Source: Bacteroidales bacterium (GTDB lineage Bacteria > Bacteroidota > Bacteroidia > Bacteroidales > UBA7960). Taken from it: a DNA stretch of 8,602 nucleotides. Below the pieces are notes generated by a model. The model was not told the origin of the DNA, did not search any database, and saw nothing but the letters and a program-made list of their open reading frames with translations. This document shows positions 1-6,256 of this stretch, piece after piece (position 1 is the stretch's first letter; each line of letters opens with the position of its first letter). The translations under genes and the position numbers were made by a program. The stretch is from contig SLRE01000182.1 of assembly GCA_007131125.1 (NCBI GenBank), positions 1 to 8,602 on the forward strand. Direction: 5' to 3'.

Positions 1-1001
1 TCCTTGCGAAAATATTCGCCCGATGAAACCACATATTTCTGAAACTGCCCGTCAGGAGTTTGTTCCATTACTTTTATCAGATCCCCTTCTTTATCCTGTT
101 CAAGCAGGGGGTCCCAGTCCTTGCCCCAGATTACCTTGATCACTTTCCATCCTGCACCCCTGAAAGCTGCTTCCAGCTCCTGTATCACCTTGCCGTTGCC
201 GCGCACCGGCCCGTCCAGGCGCTGCAGATTGCAATTAATTACAAATATCAGGTTATCGAGTTCTTCCCGGCTGGCAACGGTTAATGCCCCAAGAGATTCA
301 GGTTCGTCCATTTCTCCGTCACCAATAAAGGTCCATATCTTTTGGTCAGTTTTCTCTTTCAGCCCCCGGTCTTCCAGGTACTTGTTAAATCTTGCCTGGT
401 AAATAGCCGTTAACGGGGACAACCCCATAGATACTGTAGGGTACTGCCAATAATCAGGCATGAGCCTGGGATGGGGATAGGAGGGGAGGCCCCCGCTTTT
501 TCCGAGTTCCCGACGGAAATTATGAAGGTCTTCATCGCTCAGCCGGCCTTCAAGAAAAGATCGTGCATAAACTCCCGGGGAAGCATGGCCCTGGAAAAAT
601 ACAATATCTCCTTCCTGATCTTTGGTTTCTCCCCTGAAGAAATGATTAAACCCTATTTCAAAAAGGGTTGCGGCTGAGGCGTATGTGGAAATGTGTCCCC
701 CAATACCTTCCGATTCTATATTTGCCCTTACAACCATGGCCATGGCATTCCAGCGCACCAGGCTTTTGATTCTTCTTTCTATTTCCTGGCTTCCGGGAAA
801 GGGAACCTCTTTCTCCGGGGAAATGCTGTTGATGTAAGGTGTATTTCCCGGGCAGGCCGAACTGATGCCGTGTTGCTGTGCCCTTGCCTGCAACAGCAAA
901 AGTAAATCCCGAACCCGCTCTTCATCTTCATTTTGAATAACATATTCCAGTGAATTCAGCCATTCACGGTTTTCTATTTCGTATAATTCTTTTTTTTTCA
1001 T
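1..1001 (-). CDS. aceE: Pyruvate dehydrogenase E1 component, homodimeric type (AceE), N-terminal part, truncated by the window edge
   Basis: This is the thiamine-diphosphate-dependent E1 subunit that decarboxylates pyruvate and acetylates the lipoyl groups of E2 in the pyruvate dehydrogenase complex. The minus strand reads without interruption from ATG at 1001-999 for 333 codons and leaves at the left edge; the E. coli protein has 887 residues, so about 40% is visible. The ThDP/Mg motif is intact: GDGEMDEPES starts at residue 227 and INCNLQRLDGP follows around 255. Two histidines typical of the AceE active site are present, H103 (GGHIS) and H139 (FQGHASPG), as is the signature SYPHPRLMPDYWQ near 174-186. 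The similarity to proteobacterial AceE is strong by eye, and this clearly is not the alpha/beta heterotetrameric E1. No Shine-Dalgarno sequence precedes the start. Codons 2-4 are AAA, giving a run of nine A. The E2 and E3 genes are not in the window. Confidence 0.95.
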   Translation of the reverse strand, partial: MKKKELYEIENREWLNSLEYVIQNEDEERVRDLLLLLQARAQQHGISSACPGNTPYINSISPEKEVPFPGSQEIERRIKSLVRWNAMAMVVRANIESEGIGGHISTYASAATLFEIGFNHFFRGETKDQEGDIVFFQGHASPGVYARSFLEGRLSDEDLHNFRRELGKSGGLPSYPHPRLMPDYWQYPTVSMGLSPLTAIYQARFNKYLEDRGLKEKTDQKIWTFIGDGEMDEPESLGALTVASREELDNLIFVINCNLQRLDGPVRGNGKVIQELEAAFRGAGWKVIKVIWGKDWDPLLEQDKEGDLIKVMEQTPDGQFQKYVVSSGEYFRK

Positions 1002-1398
1002 ATAAAAACGATTGAATACAGAACTGATGGTTAGAAAAACGTGCCAACTTTTAACTGCCGGAATGAATAATCAATAGTCCTTGCTGAGCTATAGCGGAAA
1101 TATGGAGAAAACTCAATTTTTTAAAAAAAGTGAAATAATTTAATTGACTTGGTTCTCCGTGGAAATTTCTCCACAATCCGTAGACTTTATCTTTTAACAT
1201 ATAATTAGGCCTGATTTTAACCAATTGGCTTCATTATGTTGAACCTTAGGAATATGTTTTTGGTTTACCCCTTTGAATTAAGCTCTGAAGCGGTTTTTGT
1301 TCATTAGGAATGAATTTTGAAAATCTATATAACTCAACCTCAACGTTAAGGTCTAATGGATTGTTTTTTCATATAATGTGGTATTAAACAAATTGAAA
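1002..1398. other. Divergent intergenic region between aceE and the methyltransferase gene
   Basis: This AT-rich spacer has no convincing coding sequence on either strand and should hold the promoters of both flanking genes. I could not find a clean TAnnTTTG plus TTG promoter pair for either. Two weak symmetric elements are visible. An imperfect dyad at 1159-1174 has arms GTGGA and TCCAC. The octamer TGGAGAAA at 1103-1110 is inverted as TTTCTCCA at 1166-1173, which overlaps that dyad. They might be regulator sites for aceE, but this is speculation. The last 21 bases (1378-1398) become coding if the methyltransferase starts at the upstream GTG. Confidence 0.5.
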
Positions 1399-2202
1399 AT
1401 GCAGGAAGAAGTAAGGAAATATTATAACCAGCATTCCAATGAGGAGGATCGCCGGTTGGATGCCCATCCTTTTGAATTGCCGGTAACCATGAATTTTATA
1501 AAAAAATACCTTAGTCCGGGAGAACACCTTTTTGATGTGGCGTGCGGTACCGGACGCTTTGCACAGCACCTGCTTGACAAAGGTTATTTTATAGGGTTGA
1601 ATGACCTTTCTGACAAAAATATTGAAACAGCAAAAAAGCGCCTGAATTCCCACCGCAATTTATTGTTTATTGATCGGGCCGATGCCCTCGAAAGCACGAG
1701 ATGGGAATCAAAAATGTGGGGAGGGATTTTGATCTTAGGTCCATTGTATCACATAAGGAGTAAAGAAAAACGGTTGAAGTTGCTTTCGCTGGCCCAAAAA
1801 CATTTGAAACCCGGTGGGTTGGTTTTTTCAGCGTTTATGTCGAGAACCGGTGCACTGGTATACGGATTGAAGCATAACCCTGAAGGAATCCTTTATCCTG
1901 ACGGGGTGAAAAAATTATGGGAAACCGGAGCCGATGAGCGGTTTGTAGAAAATACCAAACATTTTGCACATGCCTACTTTTCCCATCCTGAAGAAATCAA
2001 CCCGCTGATAAGGGATGCCGGGCTTGAACCACTGCACCTTGCCGGAGCCGAAGGACCTTTTGGGGAAAGATTTGAACTATACCACTCCCTGGATGAAAAA
2101 TTAAAAAAGCAATGGATGGATTTTGTAATCGAGCATTGCGAAGACCCCCGCATGGTGCAGCAATCCAAACACCTGCTCAGCGTGGCCCGAAAGCCTGAAT
2201 AG
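1399..2202 (+). CDS. Class I SAM-dependent methyltransferase, substrate unknown
   Basis: This predicted soluble methyltransferase has a Rossmann-type SAM fold. With ATG 1399 as start it has 267 residues. Motif I is FDVACGTGRFA (about 45-55), the strand-2 acidic position lies in GLNDLS (D69), a GPLYH motif lies at 114-118, and HLKPGGL at about 135-141 is the usual strand-5 entry. The N-terminal RRLDAHPFELP and the GPLYH block belong to a widespread methyltransferase group of unknown substrate, often drawn into Methyltransf_11/25 models. The frame is also open upstream to a GTG at 1378, which would add seven residues; I prefer ATG 1399 because MQEEVRKYYNQ is a natural N-terminus, but no ribosome-binding site decides it. 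It stands alone: aceE is divergent and a candidate terminator follows. A small-molecule substrate is likely, but the sequence does not reveal which. Confidence 0.85.
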   Translation: MQEEVRKYYNQHSNEEDRRLDAHPFELPVTMNFIKKYLSPGEHLFDVACGTGRFAQHLLDKGYFIGLNDLSDKNIETAKKRLNSHRNLLFIDRADALESTRWESKMWGGILILGPLYHIRSKEKRLKLLSLAQKHLKPGGLVFSAFMSRTGALVYGLKHNPEGILYPDGVKKLWETGADERFVENTKHFAHAYFSHPEEINPLIRDAGLEPLHLAGAEGPFGERFELYHSLDEKLKKQWMDFVIEHCEDPRMVQQSKHLLSVARKPE

Positions 2203-2215
2203 GCAGTTTTTTGAC

Positions 2216-2260
2216 CCCGGCTGTTTAATTACTTCAGAATTTATTTACAGCGGGCTTTTT
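2216..2260 (+). terminator. Probable intrinsic terminator after the methyltransferase gene
   Basis: An imperfect stem pairs CCC-G-GCTGT (2216-2224, one bulged G) with ACAGCGGG (2247-2254) across a 22-base AT-rich loop. It is followed by C and five T. It begins 13 bases after the stop codon. The long loop and the bulge make it weaker than the two other terminators in the window. Confidence 0.45.
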
Positions 2261-2402
2261 AAAAAATGTGCCAACCCGGAGGAATTTGTGATTACTTTTT
2301 TTCTGATTTTCCGGTTCATAGAAATACCTGAAAGAGCATAATACAATTGTTTGGCAGGATTTTTTCTTAACTGAATACATAAACCATTAAACCTTAAATG
2401 AG

Positions 2403-3167
2403 ATGAAGAAACTGGATAACAAGATAGCGTTAATAACGGGAGGTGCAGGCGGTATTGGCAAGGCCACTGCAGAACTTTTCCTTAAAGAAGGCGCTTCCGT
2501 GTTGCTTGTCGACCTGAAGGAAGAAGACCTTAAGGCTGCTGCAAAAGAGCTTGGCGGCCAAAATGTTGAATATATTGCGGCCGATGTTAGCAATGAAGAA
2601 GATGTAAAAAAATATGCACATTTCGTCAAAGAAAAATTCGGGCATGTGGACATATTCTTCAATAATGCAGGCGTGGAAGGCAAACTGAAACCCATAACCG
2701 AATACCCTGTTGAAGAATTCGACCAACTGATGGGCGTTAACGTAAGGGGGCCCTGGCTTGGGATGAAGTTCATCATTCCTTTAATGCGCAAAGGCGGAAG
2801 CATCATCAATACTTCTTCTGTTGCCGGGTTGAGGGGTATGGCCAACCTGAGCCCATACGTTTCCAGCAAGCATGCCCTTGACGGAATGACCAAAACCATA
2901 GCACTTGAGCTGGCCTCTTCCGGTATCCGGGTCAATGCAATCAACCCTTCCCCTGTGGACAACAACATGATGCGGTCTATTGAATCAGATATGGGTGCAG
3001 ACAATCCCGAAGAAGCCAGAAAACAGTTTGAAGCAATGATTCCTTTGGGTCGTTATGCCGAAAATAAAGACATTGCCGATGTGGTATTGTTCCTGGCAAG
3101 TGATGACAGCCGGTTTCTGACCGGGGTCATTTTGCCTGCAGATGGAGGGATGACAGCTAAACTCTAG
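2403..3167 (+). CDS. Classical short-chain dehydrogenase/reductase (SDR), probably NAD-dependent
   Basis: This cytosolic oxidoreductase of the classical SDR family has 254 residues, the usual length. The cofactor motif TGGAGGIG is at 12-19, and D37 at the end of strand 2 (VLLVDL) favours NAD(H) over NADP(H). NNAG is at 87-90. The catalytic tetrad can be placed as N113 (GVNV), S139 (NTSSV), Y152 and K156 (YVSSK). The C-terminus ends with the LPADGG block typical of FabG-like enzymes. After the active site it reads NPSPVDNNMM where most family members have NPGPV; I believe this variant recurs in an SDR subgroup, so it need not be a defect. Its substrate (3-oxoacyl, sugar or alcohol) cannot be assigned. 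The start is ATG 2403; the ATG at 2398 is out of frame and meets TGA at once. No Shine-Dalgarno sequence is present. It is probably monocistronic, between terminators on both sides. Confidence 0.93.
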   Translation: MKKLDNKIALITGGAGGIGKATAELFLKEGASVLLVDLKEEDLKAAAKELGGQNVEYIAADVSNEEDVKKYAHFVKEKFGHVDIFFNNAGVEGKLKPITEYPVEEFDQLMGVNVRGPWLGMKFIIPLMRKGGSIINTSSVAGLRGMANLSPYVSSKHALDGMTKTIALELASSGIRVNAINPSPVDNNMMRSIESDMGADNPEEARKQFEAMIPLGRYAENKDIADVVLFLASDDSRFLTGVILPADGGMTAKL

Positions 3168-3187
3168 AACCTGCTTTTTATCAGCAT

Positions 3188-3236
3188 AAAAAAATCCCGG
3201 TATGATTATGTTTTTCATACCGGGATTTTTGTTTTT
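3188..3236. terminator. Strong bidirectional intrinsic terminator between the convergent SDR and osmC genes
   Basis: A perfect 16-bp stem runs from 3190-3205 to 3215-3230 with a 9-base loop. Its core is ATCCCGGTATGA and its complement. A-rich DNA on the left and a T tract on the right give a U-run on either strand. It lies 22 bases beyond the SDR stop and just beyond the osmC stop, so it should end both transcripts. Confidence 0.87.
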
Positions 3237-3246
3237 TACCTGGTAT

Positions 3247-3675
3247 TTACAAAAGTTCTGCTTCCAGTTTGATATTAACCCCCTGAAGGGCTTTTGAAAC
3301 AGGGCAATTTTCTTTGGCCCCATTGGCGATTTCCAGAAATTTGTCTTTTTGAATGCCCGGAACATTCCCTTTGGTTTTGAGCAGGATCTCGGTTATGGCA
3401 AATCCCGCTCCCGATTTGGCAAGAGTGACTTCCGCATCGGTATCAACAGATGTTGGAGTATGCCCCTCCTGGTCCAGGGCATGAGAAAATGCCATGGAAA
3501 AGCAGGTAGCATGTGCAGCCCCAATCAGTTCCTCGGGGCTTGAAGCGGATTTGTCGTCTTCGAACCTGGTGGAAAACCTCACTGCTCCTTCATACCCACT
3601 GGTTTTTAAGGTAAATTTTCCGTTTCCTTCGGGAAGATTGCCTTCCCAGCGTGCACTTGCAAAATGTTTGCTCAT
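3247..3675 (-). CDS. osmC: OsmC family peroxiredoxin (organic hydroperoxide/peroxide reductase)
   Basis: OsmC is a cytosolic homodimeric thiol peroxidase that reduces organic hydroperoxides and is typically induced by osmotic or oxidative stress. The protein has 142 residues, against 143 in E. coli OsmC. The catalytic cysteine pair is present as C58 (AAHATCFSMA) and C124 (KENCPVSKAL), with R37 and E49 in the expected active-site places (STRFED, SPEELIGAAHA). The blocks GFAITEI and VPGI are also characteristic of OsmC rather than Ohr. The start is ATG at 3675-3673, with no Shine-Dalgarno sequence. It is the last of three minus-strand genes; the SpoIIAA-like gene ends 139 bases upstream, a gap large enough for its own promoter, though I could not see a clear one. 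The electron donor (thioredoxin or a lipoyl system) is not indicated. Confidence 0.94.
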   Translation of the reverse strand: MSKHFASARWEGNLPEGNGKFTLKTSGYEGAVRFSTRFEDDKSASSPEELIGAAHATCFSMAFSHALDQEGHTPTSVDTDAEVTLAKSGAGFAITEILLKTKGNVPGIQKDKFLEIANGAKENCPVSKALQGVNIKLEAELL

Positions 3676-3814
3676 AATTTTTCAGTTTAAATGTTGGTTG
3701 ATACTTTTCTTTTTTAAAAAGGTTTTGTAAAAGTGTAACAACATAGCGTGGCCTTTGTTCTGCCTGCCGGGCATTTGATAATTTGAGGGCATAAATTCTG
3801 ATTACCTAAACCAT

Positions 3815-4183
3815 TTAATTGGTTTCATTGTCTATAACCCAGTTTCTGGCCGTAATGGCCTCGCTGTAATCAAAATATCTGACCTCCCCCGAAATAAAAG
3901 GTTTGGTAAGCTTTGAAAGCGTTTTGGAAACTTCTCCGGAGGCAACAATGGCAATTTTATCAAAATTTCTTATGTGCTTGAAAAATAATTTAAAATCTTC
4001 CCATAAAGCTGCCGGTTCGATACCTTCCAAGTCCTTAATTTCTATATAAAGTTTCTGTTTTTCTTGCTCCCGCTTCGTATTGTTCAGCAGGGGTTTAAGT
4101 TTATCATAGTCGGATTTCTTAACTTTTCCTTCTACCTGGAAGGCGATAAGGTTGTCTTTTGTAAATTCCAGTATCTTAAACAT
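3815..4183 (-). CDS. SpoIIAA-like (STAS-fold) protein of unknown role
   Basis: This 122-residue soluble protein resembles the SpoIIAA-like family (Pfam PF11964, formerly DUF3478). That family has a STAS-related, possibly lipid- or ligand-binding fold and is found in many environmental bacteria without a settled function. Family-like features are the N-terminal beta strand with ...FQVEGKVKKSDYDKLKP (about 15-31), the central LYIEIKDLEGI (45-55), an aromatic helix WEDFKLFFKHIRNFDKIAIV (about 61-80), and the late LTKPFISGEVRYFDYSEAITARNWV near the C-terminus. No signal peptide or membrane helix is visible. An anti-anti-sigma role should not be assumed, since I cannot point to the phosphorylatable serine region of SpoIIAA and no kinase is nearby. 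The start ATG is at 4183-4181. It sits between baeRF (131 bases upstream) and osmC (139 bases downstream) in the same direction, which suggests a stress-related context. Confidence 0.8.
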   Translation of the reverse strand: MFKILEFTKDNLIAFQVEGKVKKSDYDKLKPLLNNTKREQEKQKLYIEIKDLEGIEPAALWEDFKLFFKHIRNFDKIAIVASGEVSKTLSKLTKPFISGEVRYFDYSEAITARNWVIDNETN

Positions 4184-4214
4184 AATGTTGGTCTTTTGAG
4201 GTTGATAACAGATA

Positions 4215-4222
4215 AAAATATA
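4215..4222 (-). promoter_or_regulatory. Possible Bacteroidota -7 box upstream of the SpoIIAA-like gene
   Basis: On the minus strand the octamer is TATATTTT, one mismatch from TAnnTTTG, and it lies about 30 bases before the start codon. No clear -33 TTG was found at the right distance, so this is weak. If real, the SpoIIAA-like gene would be transcribed apart from baeRF. Confidence 0.2.
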
Positions 4223-4274
4223 AATTTTACGGTTTACTTATGGATTGTTGATTTCAGTCCTGATTTTCCGGGAT

Positions 4275-4308
4275 AAAAAAACCTATTAACTAAAATCATT
4301 CGGGTTTT
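4275..4308 (-). terminator. Weak candidate terminator after the baeRF gene
   Basis: On the minus strand AAAACC (plus 4303-4308) can pair with GGTTTT (plus 4278-4283) across a 19-base loop, running into seven T (plus 4275-4281). It lies just after the baeRF stop codon. The short AT-rich stem is poor, so read-through into the SpoIIAA-like gene is quite possible. Confidence 0.25.
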
Positions 4309-4314
4309 CCAGGC

Positions 4315-5472
4315 TCAGAACCTGTATAAAGCATTCAGTCTGGAGGCAGGCTCTGGCATTTCATCTGCTTTCACCGTAAATACATTTCCCCCATTCAGCA
4401 AAGTATGCATTGCAGCCATGTTCAGCAAGCATGGGGTGTGTTCGGTTTGCACTTCGCGTACCTTAATGCGGTTACTTTCTTTATCGTAAAAACCCCAAAG
4501 GGTTTCTCCCTTTTTTACAAAAAGGGTGTCTACACGCTGGTTAATAGCTGCCGGGATAATTTCCTCCTCTTTGTAAGAAGCCTTTTTGTTGGACAACATT
4601 TCCTCAAAAACTTTTGCTTTCTCCTTCCGGTTCTTTGTAAAATAACTTTCGACGATTTCAAGGCTTTTTTCATGCAACTCCTCCGGACCTGCTTGCTCCG
4701 GGTTGCCCGGCACGAATTTTTCCTGTAGATTCTGGTAATTATTCGCTTCCTGGTATATCGGCACCAGGTAATCTACGGCTGCAAGAACCAAAGGCTCTTT
4801 TTTGTTTCGCAGGTGTTTCATAACACCATCATTAACAGCCCTGAAATACTTTAGTGCTTCTAATTTATCGAATTCCTGATTGGATACGCCATGTCCATGA
4901 AATTTGGCCCTTCCTTTTTCATCTATCCCTGACTTGTACTGCAGTTGTTTTTCCTTTATGTCAAACCCTACCACCTCTTCCAGGCTCTCAGGCAGCAGTT
5001 CATCCAGTTCAAGGTCTTTGATCCGGTGGGCAGTTCCTTCATAAAGTTTTACTTCTCCCAGACTGAGAGCCAGCATATAAAACCTGCCTTCCTTATTCAG
5101 ATGCGTGGTAAGTGGCAAGGGGTAAAAGTGGTCTGCAACATAATTTAAAGACTCAAAAGGGGTGGGCAGGGAATAGTATTCAAACTGGTCATGGTTTCGG
5201 AATATGGCAAGTCCCTCATTTTGCCGGGTCCAGAATTCCTTGTCCTCCAGCAGTTCGTTTATTGGCTGGAGTAATTTTTCCATTTCAGCTTCCTTTAACC
5301 GGAGTTTTTCCAGTTTTTCCTGAATCGCTTTCACATGGTTTTTCAGTTCTTTCTGGTCCAGCATTTCTTTTACCTCCTGCCCCGATCTATGGGTGGGCAT
5401 AAAAATACTGATGCAGTGCGGTTTGTTTATACTAGCCAGTTCTTTTACTTTTTCTAAAGATATATAGTCCAT
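4315..5472 (-). CDS. baeRF-type protein (bacterial homologue of archaeo-eukaryotic peptide release factor aRF1/eRF1, family 3-like)
   Basis: This 385-residue protein resembles the bacterial aeRF1-like (baeRF) families, which are predicted from sequence to act on ribosomes in peptide release or rescue; direct biochemical proof for this subgroup is lacking to my knowledge. Visible blocks are an N-terminal CISIFMPTHRSG (20-31), a charged, probably coiled helix (about 40-70), FWTRQNEGLAIF (80-91), and GRFYMLALSLGEVKLYEGTAHRI (129-151), which fits the start of the RNase H-like release domain. PLVLAAVDYLVPIYQEANNY follows at 227-246, and the C-terminal MAAMHTLLNGGNVFTV (352-367) resembles an eL30-like domain. 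No GGQ tripeptide occurs; FHGHG (191-195) is in a glycine-rich loop that may occupy the equivalent place. The start is ATG at 5472-5470 without a Shine-Dalgarno sequence. It is the first of three co-directional genes with SpoIIAA-like and osmC. The family assignment is from remembered family features, so the subfamily number is uncertain. Confidence 0.75.
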   Translation of the reverse strand: MDYISLEKVKELASINKPHCISIFMPTHRSGQEVKEMLDQKELKNHVKAIQEKLEKLRLKEAEMEKLLQPINELLEDKEFWTRQNEGLAIFRNHDQFEYYSLPTPFESLNYVADHFYPLPLTTHLNKEGRFYMLALSLGEVKLYEGTAHRIKDLELDELLPESLEEVVGFDIKEKQLQYKSGIDEKGRAKFHGHGVSNQEFDKLEALKYFRAVNDGVMKHLRNKKEPLVLAAVDYLVPIYQEANNYQNLQEKFVPGNPEQAGPEELHEKSLEIVESYFTKNRKEKAKVFEEMLSNKKASYKEEEIIPAAINQRVDTLFVKKGETLWGFYDKESNRIKVREVQTEHTPCLLNMAAMHTLLNGGNVFTVKADEMPEPASRLNALYRF

Positions 5473-5521
5473 GACATTATTTTGTTTTAATTATATTTTC
5501 GATTATCAGAGGTGAAAAGAA

Positions 5522-5545
5522 TATGCCAATAAGGCTTCTGGCATA
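5522..5545. repeat. Inverted repeat upstream of the baeRF gene
   Basis: The arms are TATGCCA (5522-5528) and TGGCATA (5539-5545), perfect over seven bases with a 10-base centre. It lies 50 bases upstream of the baeRF start, where an operator or an element in the transcript leader would be expected. No T tract follows on either strand, so it is not a typical terminator. Confidence 0.4.
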
Positions 5546-6210
5546 AACCTTCATTTTAACATATTCCGGTTTTCAGGAGGTTATGGCTGAAAAACTGAAA
5601 ATAGCCGGAGTCATGATCAGTTTTTTCAAGGAAAAGCTGTGTAGGAAATTCCACATATTTTATTTTGTTGGTTTAGATAATAAAAAATCAAAAGGCTTAT
5701 CCCCCCATTAATTATTTTTGAACAGATTGCCGGGTTAAGTAAAGTGGTCAATCTTGTTTTCATTGCGGTCTTAATATGAAAGTTAACCCTATCCGTTTAT
5801 CCTTTTCATTGATCATGCTGAAGGAATAACTGTGGTGCCTCTTTATGCTGAGATAGCTGCAGTGAGTTGACCGGTCGCAGATCAGGAGTAAAACCTGGTA
5901 TATGCCTTCCGGGTAGAGGCTTAAAAAGTTCAGGAATATGGCGGCATCCTCCAGCCTGATTTAGGGGTTGTGTTTTTGGGTATGGATGAAATGCCCGATT
6001 TTTTTTGGGAGCAATGAATTTTTCTGACGTTTTTGCCCGGCAATTTTTTCCCAAAACGAAAAAAATTTTGAAAAACTTCCAAATCTGCAGAAAAAATCCT
6101 GGAAACGGCTTGTCAAACACCCATTAATCAGGCATTTAAGACAAGTGATTAAATAATGTTAAATTGCATAAATAAACAATTCTATGTGTTTAAAACCCAA
6201 TAAGTTTAGT

Positions 6211-6218
6211 TACTTTTA
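6211..6218 (+). promoter_or_regulatory. Possible Bacteroidota -7 box for the nitronate monooxygenase gene
   Basis: The octamer TACTTTTA differs from TAnnTTTG only in the last base and lies 38 bases before the start codon, leaving a leader of about 30 bases that includes the ribosome-binding site. A matching -33 TTG is not evident at the usual spacing. Confidence 0.3.
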
Positions 6219-6243
6219 CATCCTATTTTATATACAAAAAAAC

Positions 6244-6250
6244 AGAGGAA
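6244..6250 (+). promoter_or_regulatory. Shine-Dalgarno sequence that supports the TTG start of the nitronate monooxygenase gene
   Basis: AGAGGAA ends six bases before TTG 6257-6259. The frame has a stop at 6191-6193 and no ATG or GTG between that stop and 6257. The first in-frame ATG downstream would remove the conserved N-terminal strand. The TTG start is therefore well supported. Such a Shine-Dalgarno sequence is not seen in front of the other complete genes here. Confidence 0.55.
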
Positions 6251-6256
6251 TTTACT

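Larger units (their letters stand above)
5473..6256. other. Gene-poor intergenic region between the divergent baeRF and nitronate monooxygenase genes
   Basis: No confident gene lies in these 784 bases. It contains an inverted repeat at 5522-5545 (arms TATGCCA/TGGCATA, 10-base gap), 50 bases ahead of baeRF. At 5583-5711 there is a 42-codon ATG reading frame just after a perfect AGGAGG (5575-5580). At 6003-6056 there is a long-range dyad (TTTTGGGA/TCCCAAAA). A 104-codon minus-strand reading frame from a GTG at 6120 to 5806 has implausible composition (rich in F, P, K and H) and resembles no family I know. The plus strand is full of stops in all frames through 5800-6150. The region may hold a decayed gene, a small RNA or just long promoters; the sequence does not decide. 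Confidence 0.5.

Noticed and set aside
1031..1048. Minus-strand TTGGCACG, a match to the -24 half of a sigma-54 promoter upstream of aceE
   Set aside because: The -12 GC half is missing at the required spacing. A similar TTGGCAC at 2268-2274 also lacks it.
2387..3004. A 205-codon minus-strand frame opposite the SDR gene
   Set aside because: The plus-strand SDR has all its catalytic motifs. The opposite frame is a serine- and proline-rich shadow without motifs.
3804..3830. Inverted repeat AAACCA/TGGTTT overlapping the SpoIIAA-like stop codon as a terminator
   Set aside because: The stem is only six AT-rich pairs and no T tract follows on the minus strand.
6028..6050. Short hairpin TTGC-CCG-GCAA followed by six T as a terminator
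   Set aside because: The stem is four base pairs with a three-base loop and no gene ends just upstream on the plus strand, so function is unlikely.
5806..6120. A 104-codon minus-strand reading frame starting at GTG
   Set aside because: The product is unusually rich in F, P, K, H and Q, has no recognisable motif, and lacks a ribosome-binding site. It looks like a chance frame in AT-rich DNA.
5811..6150. Plus-strand translation with pieces such as GGILQPDLGVVFLGMDEMPDFF suggesting a decayed gene
   Set aside because: The frame has about the number of stops expected by chance, and no family match could be recognised, so a pseudogene call is not supported.
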